Origin: Ceratorhiza oryzae-sativae
Lineage: Eukaryota > Basidiomycota > Agaricomycetes > Cantharellales > Ceratobasidiaceae
Assembly: GCA_030998015.1 (NCBI GenBank)
Contig: JARWMV010000253.1
Coordinates: 62,001-126,000 of the forward strand
Reading direction: 5' to 3'
Length of the DNA: 64,000 nucleotides
The translations under genes were made by a program, and so were the position numbers. How positions within the stretch are numbered: position 1 is the first letter of the stretch; every line of letters begins with the position of its first letter. Below the pieces are notes generated by a model. The model saw nothing but the letters and a program-made list of their open reading frames with translations. It did no database searches and was not told the DNA's origin. Positions 23,733 to 36,598 of the stretch are shown here, piece after piece.

Positions 23733-26700
23733 TCATTCAAGTTTGGGATCAGGAACTCCTGCATTGTTGTTGAATTGTGTACATGCCCTGTTTGTCTGGT
23801 CAACAATTGCCCATGTGTTCCTCCTGCTGACCTGTATCCTCCCAATAGCAGCCTGTACCATACCCAAATTGATGATTTCTAGGCTCCCAAGTTGATTGTA
23901 CATAACAATGGGATTCTTGGGCTTTGAGGCATCAAGCCTGTTGGTGTTACAGTCCTGCACACAGGCAAGTAAGTACAGTATCTGTTCACTGAAATGTTGT
24001 TAGCATGTGTGAGGGTGAGCAAATGGGATCCACTTACCCCGGATTCCAAACAAACTCAATGTAATATATGTCATCTACCTGAGCATAGTATATCCAACAG
24101 ACTGCCTGATCCAGGTTGCAGGGGTGCTGAGTGTTGTGGTCCAGTAATCCCTCATACTAGCAAGAAATTTGTTAATGACAAATAGTGAACAGCCATGATA
24201 AACACACCTGTATGAATGAGTTGTCGCAGGCAATAGCACTCTTACTAATAAGATTGGATGTACAAATCCAATCTCCCATATTTGCCATATGAAATCGGCT
24301 GTGGTGCACCAATGTGGTGAAGTCAAGCTTGATGATGAGTTTGTTGAATGTTGGTTGTGGGGCCTCTCTGTGCACAGGGCCCTCTGCAACCCCAAAGTAT
24401 CAAGTCATCTGACACTGAAGCTTGATGGGCAGGTGTGGGATTTTTTTTCTGGTTGACCAACTATGAGGCTCCAATCTTGAAAGAGTCAACCAATGTCAAG
24501 CAAGTGTTGTGTACACACTCACCAAAGGACACGCGAACTCTTCCAATGACACCAGCCCACCACTATGAAGTACCAGGTTGGTGGGCTGCTTAAGGAGTTG
24601 TGGCATATTGTGTACCTTTGCCACAACCTGCATTTGCACATGTCATCAAATAAATTTGTCAAGAGCATCAAAAGGCTGATGTTGGTTTGAAGGTGCTGGT
24701 CAAAGCAGAAATCCACAGAATTGCTCCATCACAAACAACCAAGTCAATGTAAGTGGGCCAGTGTGCTGAATGTAATGCAGTATGTGTAGTAGCACATGTA
24801 TGGTCAGGATGCAAGCTGGCAGCTGATCATGATCATAACAGTAATACATTCTGATCATATAGCAAGTTAAACAGGGAAGAGTAGATAACAATTAACACAT
24901 GCTCACTCTTCATAATCTTGGTCCCATTTGCAAACCTTTCACTCAAGTGTGTTCATGTGCTCAAGCAATATTTTGAATTGGAGGTATCAGAGGACGATCT
25001 TGCACATGTCCAAGAAATGCCTAAGATAAATTGTTAGCAAATTGATCAGATGGCTAGCAAAAAATTGTACTGGTAATACTGGCAATTGAGTTTGCCATTG
25101 AGTAAGATCAGTGCAAGATACATGAACCAGAATGAGTAGGCCTTGGCCTTGTAGCAACCCATGTCCTTGTCAATATCTGGTAGGGTCCCAATGAACTGTG
25201 TCAGTATAGTACTCATTGCATCTGCTGTTAGTTTTCTGATTACCTTCCATGTGTTGCAAGGCACATGATAAGCCTCAGGTCCATCAAACCATTTGAACTG
25301 GTCCTTCCAGAGGCTGACCATATTCAGCACCAGGTTCTCAAAGATGAGATGCATCATCTTGTAGGTAGTGAAGCTTGCAAGGTCAAGTGAGCCAAGATCA
25401 GCAAGTAATGGTCAGCTGTTGATACCAGAGTTTTGCGCAATCAGACCTCATTGCCCAATGCGCAGCTCCCTCTCAAGCTCCTGGTAAGTCCTCAGAAACT
25501 TCATCTGGCTGTGTAGAGTCAAGCCAGCAGGGTCAGCTATGGCCGCACCCAGGGCAGTCAAAGGGACATAATACACTTGACCACCCTGTGGCAAGTGGCA
25601 AATTGTACCTTGAATCAAACAGGTTCAGCACAGAGAAATCCTGTTATGACCCTTGAGCATCAGTAGTTTTGAGATTGCAGGAATATCACAAAAAAGAATG
25701 ATAAGAAAAGTGCACAGCAGAAAGAATGTTCCATCACTGACAAGAACCTCTTTGTCAATGGCAACCCTGCTTGTCGCAACACCCTCAGTGAGCTCTAAGA
25801 GCTCTTCAATGAGGGGTGCTAGAAAGGAATTTCTATCCTTACATTCCTTCAGTCCAGGGATGACACCAATGCAGATGACGTTTTCAAGGAGGTACCAGAT
25901 TGAGGGGTGGAGGTTGTAGTTGACAAGGATCAGAGGCCACACATGTGAATCTATCTTTGCCTGATGCTTGAACAAAGAAAAGCTGTCAGTTCCCAATCCT
26001 AGTGCAATATCATTGGTGTTTTGAAAGAAGCAGTAGGGGTCCTCCTCAAATACCTTTGTGGCCTTCAAAGTTTGATAAATTTGGCCATCGAAGATATTTG
26101 AGATCTTGCCAGGGTTTTGACAGTGCCACTCCTTGTGCTTGGTGCAATGCCACATGTTCTTGATCAAGGTCACATTCTGACAAAGACCTATCAGCTGAGG
26201 AATAAGGGGTGTATAATGAAACAAGCAACAAGGTTTGCCTTGCATGTTGAATCAAGGTGCTTCATGCTCAGGGCAGTTGACCAGATCTTGGTATTTGCCA
26301 ATGAAGCAGACACAAGAGTTGATGCAACAGTCATATAGGCAAGATTCCAGTCCAGCCAAAGCCTTGAGACAACACCAAGCAACTTTGTCACTTGGAAGTC
26401 CCAATTCTTCACAGGCATGAAGGTGTAGGTCATCATACACTCTGCAAGAAAAGTGTGTACATTGACGAGCAGCCAGAAACATGAGGGTCTTCCTATTGCA
26501 GTCTGTCAGGTTCCAGACAGCTGTCAAATATTTAGTTAGTTTATGAAGAAAGGTATTTGAGAGGACTCACAAATATCACACCATTCGGCCTGAGCAAGCT
26601 TGCCAAGATGGTCCAGTAACATCTCCCAGAGCTCATCATTGTTCATTTCCAGTTCAGCCTCTGGATCCAATCCTTGCTGCCCATCGTCTTTGCAGAACTC

Positions 26701-27573
26701 AGGTTCAGTGCCACTGGCATTGGATGCACCATTGTCAGATCCTGGGGGAGTAACAGGGAGCTTGTTGGGGTCAAAGTCATCAAGCTCTGCAAGACCCTCC
26801 TTGCCAAGATCTGTGAGGTCCTTGACTGAGCTATTCCAATCCTTGATGACCACTGGATGCTGGTTCAGAGCTAAAACATGAGGAAGGGGTACGTCTAAGT
26901 GGGAAAAGTAAGTGCTAAAAGGCTTGAAACAACAATAAAATTTCTCACCAGGGTGTGGAGCAAACAGTTTGTCCTTGTCATCCAATTCCGTCTTGTCAAA
27001 ATCAACACCAGCAAAAGGATCTACACCTGGGTATGATTGTGAGCAAGCAACAACTATATGTAAGGGCATGTAATTACCATCATCATTGGCCTCCAACTCT
27101 TCAAATGCAATCAAGGCATCCAGATCAATAATGGGCTCCTGAGGTGTGCCATTGATAGGGAGTTCTGGGATGGGATGAGCCTGATTGGGGGTGGGGGCAG
27201 GCCCAGCATGATCAAGAGGCTTGGCATGATCAAATGCAGGTTCACCAAGGTTGAAAGCAGGCTTGATGTGGTCAAAGTTGGGCTTGACATTGTCAAAATT
27301 GGGCTGAGCAGGGTCAAAAGCAGGTTTGTCATGGTTGGGGGCAAGCTTGGCAACACCACATCCAACAGGAGCTGGACCAGTGTTGTAAAGGGCCATACCA
27401 TCCTCCCCATCTTCATCATCAGCTCCATAGTCTTCAAAGTTGACAAGATTGAGCTTGCTGGTGGTGTCCAGAGCATCAAGATACACCTGGGTTTCCTCCT
27501 GCAGTTTCACAAGGTGTTGACAGATCTGCTGTTCACCAAGGTCATTGCGATTACAGCAGGTGCAGATAGGCAT
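23733..27573 (-). pseudogene. tnp2: Tnp2-family (CACTA/En-Spm) transposase
   Basis: The start at 27573 gives an N-terminal CxxC zinc motif (CTCCNRNDLGEQQICQHL) and a long acidic Pro/Asp-rich linker to about 26540. The core 26527-25625 contains the Transposase_21 signature (TDSFSLFKHQAKIDSHVWPL, then NYNLHPSIWYLLENVICIGV and PGLKECKDRNSFLAPLIEEL). Downstream segments match the known C-terminal order: AYHVPCNTWKVIRKLTADAM (about 25240), YDHDQLPACILTIHVLLHI (about 24820) and NPIVMYNQLGSLEIINLGMV ... WAIVDQTNRA (about 23790). Stops at the core (TGA near 26252 and 25625) fall where Arg is expected, again CGA to TGA. Exons are separated by short introns whose limits I could not fix. Flanking CACTA terminal repeats were not located. 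Confidence 0.82.
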
Positions 27574-30500
27574 AAATAGCAGGGGGTGTGCAGAACAGTA
27601 AGCATAGGGGGGCCATTTTAAAGGGTGTTGTCAGGGGTAAGTCAAAGTCAGCTGGGTAGAGGAGAATGACTTAGCACCAAATTCCAGGGCAGCACAGCCA
27701 CAGCTCCTTGATCCACGCCTCATCCTCACCACCATCTTTGATGACAGCCACCACTGGCCCAAACCCCAACTGTCCCTTCCTTCAATCTGGTCCCATGAAC
27801 AGATCCATATGAACATAATATGTAGGTGAGTACAAAGCTGGAAATGAGTTAGCTGGTTGATAATCAAATTGTTAGCTCTGACCAAGGCAAAAAATTTGGG
27901 CTGCAGTAGATGGCCACTTGAATCCCCTAGTGTCGATGCAAACAAATCTGTATGAGCTTAACGCCCCCTTTGTCTCCAACGCTGCCTCTCTTTTTTCTTG
28001 CCTTGAGCACCTCAACATCATGTTGTTCACCACCACCCTCACTAGCACCTAGGGTGCTCACATCTGAATCTGCCCTCTTCCCCATACACTATGCCTGCAA
28101 CAAACCATTAATACTGCTGACAATTGCCTACTCTGCTATTTTCTGCTGTTCCAGTTCCTGTCTTACTGCTCCACCACTCTTCATCTCCTGTTTGGATCTG
28201 AAACCCTTGACTGTTCCCATTGTGCCCACCTTCAGGCTGATTTATTCATTTACTCCTTGAATTGCACCACCTGCTGGCATATGCCCACACCCTCTACTGC
28301 ATATCCAGTAGCTAAACCAAATCTTCCATATCTGGCACCCTGTCCATTCCCATTCCTCCCCTTTTGCAATCTCAACTTGGAGCTGAGATTTAATTTGCAG
28401 TGCATACAGTCTACCCCACCACCATGTGCCTAGCTCATGTATTTATTTAACTGAGGCGATGAGGCCACTACTTGGATATGGGTGTGGGGGTGTAGCATGG
28501 CTGCAGGATGTCTATTCCTAGTAAGTTCAATATTGTTCACTGTTTAGGTGTGATGAATGGTCCTTGTTAAATAACTTTGTTCCCCCAATCTAGTCCAGCT
28601 GCCGCATGGCTTCCCTGTTGTCTCAATTCATCCTCAACCCTGTTACCACAATGGAATATAACACACAGTACAAATTGTTTACCCCACCACCCTGTACCCA
28701 GCTAATGTATTTGATTTGTCACATATCCAACAGTGACAGTGCATCTGATAAAGATGGATGTGTTGTCTGCAATAGCTGCAATGACTGCAACAACTGCAAC
28801 AGTTGTCTTTACACTGGGTTGGATATGGAGGGGCAGCAAGGGTGTCACATGATTATATCCCTGGTGTATTGCAATGGCAGGTGGGTCCTGACAAGCTTGG
28901 TGTGATTGTGTTCTAGCTAAAGCAGAGCCCAGGTTAATCCTGTGCTACCTGGTGTTCTTCCTTTCCCCCTTGCTGCCTCATATCCACCAATACAGCAATT
29001 GGTTAATGGTCTCTCCTTCTGAAATGATGTCCACTAACAAAGCCACCCTATCTCCTGATGTTATTCACTTGGAAGGAGACTTTCATGTGGAGGGAAGTCT
29101 TAGGGGAGGAGGGGACCTTTGTCACAATGACAAGGTTCTTTTGGACATGGAACACAAGTGGTCTTGAGACATTCTGCTTGAAGGACCTGTTGTGCTCACA
29201 CTGAATTTTCTGATTGATAGCAAGACCAATCTAGGTGACTGGTTTGTCCACATCTCAGGTGATGTTTCCCTCACAGTCAATTTTGAGGACAGTGACAATA
29301 CATTGGACTCAAGCAATAGTTAGTAAGCAAAAACACTTTGTGACCATACATGCCACTTATTGACCTGATATTCAAGCTGATGCCTGTTGATTTTCCCCCT
29401 GTTGTTGGGCAAACCCCATTTGATTCTATCATGATTGTCTGATGCTCAACTGTAGTATCTTTGTCTTGTCAAGCATTCTTACTCTCTCATGATGTTCATT
29501 ATATTGTCAAAAATGATTTTGTTTTGCTCCAAGCTGCACAAGCAATTCTAAGTTAAATGCATAATATTAGAGAGAATTAAGTTGGAGGGTGAACACAATG
29601 CTAGCCATCAATCAGTGTCACATGACTAATTGGCTCTTGGTTCCAGCCCTCTCTGGTTCTGCCATCATTGCAACACCCGAATGGACAAGACACAGCCAGA
29701 ACTGTCCCCACAGCGTGCCTTTGCATCACATTCATCCCCGAGACCAAGAATTTTCCAGCACTAACAGCCTAAGTACGTATGTATGGTTTGTGTGTCTACG
29801 GCTGTTGGTTGCTAACATCCCAACTCCAGATAGACTAGACATCCCATGTTTGCCATTCAGCTATCTAGGCATATGTTATTCAACCCTATCATTACAAGGC
29901 TTGCTGACATGTAGCTAAAACCCATTGAATCATACTCCACCTGACAGGTCATCTCAAGCAGGCTTCAACTACATACAAGATACCCCAACCATTGGCCTGG
30001 TGGACTACCATGACCCCCTCAAAATACCTCTGCTTGATTTTTTCCCTTGGCCATGCAGCAAAAATAGGGACTAAGGTGCAAGTTCTGTACATCATATACC
30101 ATGCTAAACAGTCACTGATGCCTCACTGCCAACCCAGAATAGGTACACAACCTGTGTAGCTCCAATTGCTGACCATCTCCCATTTGATTTGTAGTGCAAA
30201 TCTTATACAGAAACCCATGGTTCCTGGAGTACTGTGTTGCTGGGACTTTGATGACATAACAGTAAGCCTTGTGCATCTCCCAGATTGCTATACAAAGCAT
30301 TCTAAATTACCTCATGTATTTAGCTGTCTGTGGGTGGCTGTGCCATGTGTTAGGGGGCATTTGCTACACATTCTCAAAGCATAGAAATCTGCTATGTGTT
30401 TCCATCAGTTAGCTTGCCAAATGCCCTACACTTTTGCAACCTGCTTTATCCCCCTTCTCCAATTGATTTACCAGCTTGTTCATATGCTTACAATCAGTCT

Positions 30501-30659
30501 ATTGTCAGGTTCCATAGGTGCAACGCTTCAACATTCATTCTAAAATACTATTCATGATGGAGCACTTGGCACAAACCAAGGATTCAAACACTCAGGTATG
30601 TACAGTGACAACTTGTTGCAACCACAATAATCAAGCTCACTTTTTTACCTTAGCAGGTT
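27574..30659. other. Long spacer without a supported gene
   Basis: Only isolated open stretches are visible. 28952-29330 reads as a possible decayed exon (SPDVIHLEGDFHVEGSL, then TLNFLIDSKTNLGDWFVHIS), with no family recognised. 28760-28805 is a TGCAAC-type simple repeat that happens to encode CxxC steps. No repeat ends with target duplications were found. Confidence 0.35.
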
Positions 30660-30935
30660 TCACATATGGGGAGCACTGGCTTGGATAATGTTATCCACTG
30701 TGATATCAAGCCAAATGATTCCATTATGGGTATTGGCAAGCATAGCAACCAGGTGTGTACAACATCATAAACACACCAACACATCTAACTTGCTGTTCAT
30801 AGGCCAACATGATTGATTTTGGTTTAGCTAAGCACCACAACCTCAAGACCCACTTGCATATCCCCTACAGGGAGAACAAGGACCTTGCAGGTATTGTATG
30901 TGGCACATTCGATAACACCCACTGCCAAACTGGTA
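30660..30935 (+). pseudogene. Casein kinase 1-like catalytic-loop fragment
   Basis: An exon ending at 30752 reads NVIHCDIKPNDSIMGIGKHS. A 50-nt intron (30753-30802, GTGTGT...CATAG with CTAAC before the acceptor) is followed by [13 protein letters not shown] and [14 protein letters not shown]. This is the CK1 block: catalytic loop (HRD expected, here HCD, a CpG change), DFG and the PYRENK substrate-recognition segment. The N-lobe and C-lobe are absent or unrecognisable, so this is a gene fragment, not a working kinase. Confidence 0.72.
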
Positions 30936-31690
30936 AGCTGTTATCACTTACATTTCTCTGAATTATTTACTTACTCTATGATACAGCCCAAATGCATCCT
31001 GGCTCCTCCAAGCCCCCTATGCACACCCTCATCCCTGGTGACTGCCAACGTCACTCTTATAACCTCCAAGAAGCCCTTGGGATGCCAGTGGAGCCAGCTT
31101 ACAACAAGGTGCACCAGGAGATCTACATGTGCTTCCCATGTACAACTCATTTGACTTTGGGTGGGGATGAGGATGAGTGGGATTACTAGATATGATGAGG
31201 GGGTGCAGTGCTCCAGGCTGCCAAGACACATTTTGAGACTTTTAATTTCATACAGTATATATGCAACACTTTCCCATTGTAGTTTTTTTTTGCCATACTC
31301 AATTCTCACTTGTTGTTCTACTTGTTGTCTTTTCTGCATGTACTGTACTGCAAAATCCACTTGTTCATCATCATCATCAGAAATGATCAGCAGTGTGCAC
31401 ATATATACTTGATCTGCAAACTTGAAATGATACACAACACCATGCACCACCCCTGGACTTTTAATAAATCCATGCACTTAAGTAATGTCTTGAGCAGGAC
31501 TTCTGGCTGTTCCAGACCCTAATTATTAATCAGTAATTAATTGAGTTCCCCAGCACTAAGGCCCTGACCTGTCTTGTTTAGTCTTACTTTGGGTCCTCTT
31601 TTTGTCCTCCTTTACTGCTGCCTCTGTGTTTGTTCTGCTCTCTCCACCCATCTTTGCTCTGCTCAACCTCTTGCTTTTGCTGTCCTCCCC
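30936..31690. other. Spacer downstream of kinase fragment
   Basis: No supported gene. Overlapping short ORFs on both strands at 30970-31480 show no recognisable domain. 31560-31690 is pyrimidine-rich and could be the promoter or 5' UTR of the following gene. Confidence 0.3.
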
Positions 31691-34037
31691 ATGCCTAAGG
31701 CCAACGTCATGCAGGATATCCAGGCCCAGCTCCGCAATGTTGGTGAGTTACCTTCTGCATAAGTGTGCACTTTGCCCCTAACTAACCAAACATACAGGTT
31801 ACAATATAATGGTGAAGGATGGCTGAGTACAATTGCACAGGTTGTCAATTGCGTCCAGTATCCGCAAGTTGGGAACCGTGGAGTTTGTTGTAGCTGCCAA
31901 GCCAGAGGGTTCACCTGGAAGGGGCTGGCCAGATGGCTACAACTTTCAAGAGAAGATGTGTATGTTCAGCTGTGACTACCAGCTGGTATATGTAAGTATT
32001 TCCTTATTCACCTTGTATGCTCATCTGCACTGACAATTGCTCTTGCAGGGCTCTGCTAAAACCATTGTCGACCAAACGCCAAGTATCGACAAGGATCAGG
32101 CAATTACTAACCAGCCTGACTCTACAGCTGTTGACAATTGCATGAACCAGGTATGGCATGTCTTCTCTATTAATCTTATTCTACTAATATATAACTTATA
32201 GTTGCTGGAAGTTCACCCTGAGCTACGCGCATACAACATGAATGGGCGTTGGGCACCTACCACATTCTTCCACCTAGTTCTCAAGTCGTCGTCCAGCAAA
32301 GCAAGGACTGTGGAGAGGGCTGAAAAGGAGGAGCAGGCAGCTTTGGCAGCTTTGGCGGGAGGTCAGCCAAACAACATGTCCGTTAGCCAACAGAAGAAAG
32401 CTCCTGGTCGCCGCTGGAAGAACGATGTACCTGTTGGCCAGGAGGGCAAAGTGAAAGTCCCTTGTCCAAGGGGTCAGCCAAGGAAGGTCAGGCCAGAAGG
32501 GCAACCAATACACCTGGACCAACCACCAATCCCCCAGCTACCTGTACCTCTAGAGCAGCCAGCGTTGGCCAATCCACCGGCCATGCCTCCTCAGTCCACC
32601 CCCCCGGCCGTGCCTCCTCAAGCTATTCCAGCTATCGCTGTCGAGCAGCCTGCTCTCGCTGCTCCTATCGAGCAGCCTGCTCCTGTTGCTCCTATCGAGC
32701 AGTCTGCTTCGACATTCATTGCCCCGCCTCCACCACCACCTCTACCCCAAACTTTGGGCCGCTGTGTTGGCGATGGCAACAACAATGGCGAATTCATCGA
32801 CATCAATATAGATGACAACGAGTTCGACTTAACAATGCATACAGCCCTCCACGAACTTAGCCGTATATCGATTGCTCTCGAGGACATAGGTAAGTCGTCT
32901 AATACAAGCATATATATACGTATTAATGCAAGCATACAGACAATGACGATGGAGGCCAATTTGATATGAACAAGGTGCGCAGACAACCGATGGCTCCTGC
33001 GGCTCCTGCTGCTCCTACGGCTCCTACAGCTCCTACGTCTGCTCCGGCTCCTCCTACAGCTCCTACGTGTCCCGCAGCTCCTGCAGCTCCAGCTCATGCA
33101 ACCCATGCAGCTCATATAGCTCCCTCATCTCCCCTTTCGAGTCCCCCACATGCTCTTCAGTCCTCCGTGCAAGCGGGCCACAAATGTCGTCCCCCCTCCG
33201 CCACCTGCTCCTAACGCCACCGCAAATACCGCTGCCCCAATCAATGGTTCTGCTACGACAGCCCGTCCCAAGCGCACACCTACTTCGCCATTTGCGCCCG
33301 CCCTGGACGCTACTTCTGGCTCGAGTACTGTGTGGCGCAGTATTCCCATCGGGTCTGACAAGTACAACACGATCAAGGTGGCTGCTGCTCAACAGGCCCG
33401 GGGCGATGCACCTATCATGTTGTGCTCCATTTTCAAGGATTTGGTGGACGAGCTTGCCGCCAATCCCATGCACAACCCATCTTCCGAGCCCGACCCCCTT
33501 CCCGAGCCCCCAGTCACCACTATTCGTGGTTGTGGTTGTGGTTGTGGTGGCCGTGGCACCCGTGGTGGTCACAGTGGTACTGCAGCCACTGTCACAACCA
33601 CAGCCAAAGCCGACACTCCACCGGTTGCAGAGAACCCAGCGGCGCAGCCTGCAGCCAAACCGAAGGCAAAGCCAAGGCCGAAGATGAAACCGGCACCCGA
33701 GCCTGAGCCAGAACCCGAGCCCGAACCCATCAATGACGTTCAGGTTTCAAACACTCTGGGCGAAGGCGCTTGCGGCGCTGCGCAGACGGATGATGTTATG
33801 AAGGAAGGCTCGGATTGCACCATCCCCAAGAACACCGAGGCTAAGCAGCTGGCAAAGAAGAGAGGCGCGAAAGCCAAGATTGTAGCCAGATCTGAGGTAC
33901 GTAGTCATCGGCTGTCACTCACATCCTATTAACGCACACCCGTTTTATAGGTTGATATTCCTGATGTTTCTAGTGCCCCCAGCGCTGAACCTTGTCGCTC
34001 TACTTGCGCTACTTGTGCGGCTGGTGCCAAACCGTAG
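31691..34037 (+). CDS. Unidentified multi-exon gene, Pro/Ala-rich protein
   Basis: The start ATG at 31691 begins PKANVMQDIQAQLRNVG. GT-AG introns are 31743-31797, 31992-32048, 32151-32201, 32890-32939 and 33897-33950, all keeping phase. 32975-33119 would be a sixth intron that skips a GCTCCT repeat and joins the next frame in phase. Exon 2 encodes RKLGTVEFVVAAKPEGSPGR and the DGYNFQEKMCMFSCDYQLVY segment; exon 4 has VHPELRAYNMNGRWAPTTFF followed by Lys-rich and long Pro/Ala-rich low complexity. The last part has GCGCGCGGRG, EPEPEPEP and basic KKRGAKAK stretches. One TGA in exon 2 (about 31827) breaks it, or marks a mis-set border. An acidic stretch at 34089-34180 may be one more exon. No family recognised. 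CpG is much higher than in flanking repeats. Confidence 0.5.
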
Positions 34038-34275
34038 GATGCCCGCATACAAACACTGTTTTCCTTTCATATCTCACTTTTACTCCAGAATGTTGATGAC
34101 GATGATGATTACGACGCTGACGTTTCTTACTCTGATGTTCCCGCTCCGATGTTTGATACAACCTTGTGGTCAAATACATAATATTACTCATGCATATCTA
34201 ATACACTAAGAGCTATGGACTACAAGCGAAATCCATAAATGGAATTGCCAGAAAGTACTTGAACGAGCGTGTATA

Positions 34276-34600
34276 AAGTCCTGAGAATGGAGATATATAA
34301 AGTGCCAAGGACGGACATATATAAAGTCCCCCGGACTTCACGATAATCCAAGAAACGGACTTATCTAAATTGTGTGACGGACAAACAAATGTCCTAAACC
34401 GGACTTCTTGCAAATCCGTTGCACTTTGCGGAAGTCCATCTACGGACTTAATTGGTCATTTCTGCACTTTATGGCCGTTTCTAGGCCACCTCCTGCTTAC
34501 GTAATAAGCGCCGAACCATTATTCTCGCTCCCGAAATTGCACTTCCAGTAGTTCCGGGAGGCACTAATTGGAAGTGCATATCAGGGTTTTTATTAAGTCC
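34276..34600. repeat. Array of AAGTCC/GGACTT hexamers
   Basis: Eight exact copies within 325 bp, in both orientations: starts at 34276, 34324, 34333, 34357, 34401, 34432, 34444 and 34595. Most are extended (CGGACTT, ATAAAGTCC). Chance would give well under one. Short bidirectional arrays of this kind are typical of subterminal transposase-binding repeats of hAT or CACTA elements; a promoter array is the alternative. Confidence 0.6.
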
Positions 34601-34682
34601 CCGCACGGAGTTAGGTTAACTCCACCAACTTACCACCGTGTGCGATGCTTGCCGCCTTGGAAAAACACTTTGCCTCTCCAGA

Positions 34683-35782
34683 ATGTACCTCCCACCAGCC
34701 GTTATTCCATGCTTGCATGCTACCATCAATGCTCGATATCTGGAAGCACTTTTGAAAGTGCCTACAGATGTATATATTATAGCTTTTTGCCTTCATCCAG
34801 GTATGTTTTCTCACTCAAAACCCATGGATATTTGCGCCTAACTGTCACGGTTGAACAAGGCTTCCGTGATGTGGATGTGTTTAAACGCATGAACACCATG
34901 TTGTCAAAGTTATACATTCGGATCCCGGCGTCAAGTCCTATCAGCCCGGTCTCACACATTCACGATTCAGTCTACACACGCATTCGTCAAGCAGGCAATC
35001 AGGTTCTTCGGCATTTGCTCAAAGTGGCCAAGTTGGACTCTGCACACCTGCTACACAGTTACAATGCTCAAGATGCAAAAACCGAGTTCGAAATGCAACT
35101 TCGTTCGTATGCGCTTGGAAATCACCCATTTCATCGACCTTTGGGTGACCAGGAATCGCCACTTGCTTACTGGCAGTCGCTCAAATCTATCAGCGGGTCT
35201 TTTATGGTTTCGGTAAGTTCTTTTTCCTCTCATCTATGTATCCACACAATAATCTACAGATTACATCGGCCAGACTATCACGGAGAAGCTGTTCTCCGTT
35301 CTCCCAAACTCAATGTGCAATGAGAGAACCAGATCCCGAATCAGCTTTCTCGATTCAGATCTGCAATCAAGTACGGATGTAAAAACCGTGATTGAGCAGA
35401 TGAAGGTGATGCAATGGTATAAGATGGTAAGCATTTGGTTGCATGCACTTTTGAATAAGTCAACTTACTTAATATTGGTATGCAATAGACGGAAGGCCGA
35501 GCTAAGCCCAAACCTCGAACGGCTGCGCATTTCTGGGACCTACCAGAGCGTGCTAAACTATCCCTTCCGAAACCAGAAGCGGTAGCTACAGAACCCGAGC
35601 TGGTAGACAACACAGATAATTGGCTTGAGGAAGATCCCAGTCAGCCCGACTCCGATCTATGCGATGAGTACGATATGGAGGAACTTACAGGTCAGTTGAG
35701 CATGCTACCTATCATCAACTTGCAGTCTCCTGTCTTTGCAGACATGTCATCTACGTCGCCGATTGCTCTGCCTGCTCCTTAA
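34683..35782 (+). CDS. hAT transposase C-terminal half (dimerisation region)
   Basis: First exon reads INARYLEALLKVPTDVY and ends at 34800 in AFCLHPG. A phase-1 intron 34801-34859 joins GFRDVDVFKRMNTMLSKLYI. The next exon ends at 35212 after SPLAYWQSLKSI; intron 35213-35273; then EKLFSVLPNSMCNERTRS and VKTVIEQMKVMQWYK, the hAT dimerisation signature. Introns 35427-35488 and about 35692-35741 follow, and the protein ends at TAA 35780-35782 after an acidic tail. No stops occur in this model and CpG is frequent, so it is either young or protected. The BED finger and catalytic half are missing upstream, so it is probably a truncated element or a domesticated fragment. Confidence 0.68.
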
Positions 35783-36598
35783 AGTACCGATCACGTAGAA
35801 TCTATTACACAGGCCAAGGAGGAGCAGAAGGAGTGTATTCGGACTGTCGACAAGGTAGAATGGGACGAATAGTCCGTTAACCGCCTTGATCTATCTTTGT
35901 CTACAGCCGATGTAAATGACATTCCATCAAAAACCCATGTAATTTATATGATTTGGTAATTTACTGTAAATTACATGTCAAGAACCTTGGAGGAGGTATG
36001 TTCCTGTACACTAGTCCCGTACCACCCAGCTCTTGCCTGCCCACCTGCGACGGCCCTAGGCGACACTGTTTCAAAATCTTGTCCAAGGCTCCTGGACTAT
36101 TTGCTGGAACTTTCCGCCCAGGTCTGGTAAAGGCCGGGAGTTTCTCGAGTGATTACATCACATAACATCTTATCTTATCTTGGGTTATTTACAGTTCATA
36201 ATTTCAAGTTAGCAGGGCGCCAAACCTCGGCATGTAAGTTACTGGTCAGTGAAAAACTCTGAAGGTTTTCCCCAAACACTAGCCTTGCTACAGTCTGGCG
36301 GTAACACTGCTAGGTCAGGGCGATGAATTTGTTGCACACATTCCAGGGGTCCCATATTACTCAAGGAACTTTCGTGTGGAAGGTTCACCCCGCTACATCT
36401 ATATCACATGCCTTGTAATAACTTGGAGATTCATGCTTAGCAGTTCACTCGTTTTTCGAAGCTCAAATATCATGATAGCATGGCAAGCAAATGCATTGCA
36501 AAAATACAAAAGACAAACAACCATGTCTTGATACTCATAGGAACCTATCCGATCATCAGGTTAGAGGGTAGCCATGGGCAGCTACAAGGAACAGGAGC
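35783..36598. other. Spacer; second GTAAWTTAC cluster
   Basis: 35938-35990 contains GTAATTTACTGTAAATTAC and a CCTTGG motif, like 20214-20275. No gene seen. Confidence 0.35.

Noticed and set aside
23000..28000. CACTA terminal inverted repeats around Tnp2
   Set aside because: Isolated CACTA/TAGTG words occur but no matched pair with a 3-bp duplication could be supported.
28740..28810. Cys-rich ORF resembling a metal-binding motif (CNSCNDCNNC)
   Set aside because: It follows from a TGCAAC-type simple repeat; surrounding sequence shows no coding signal.
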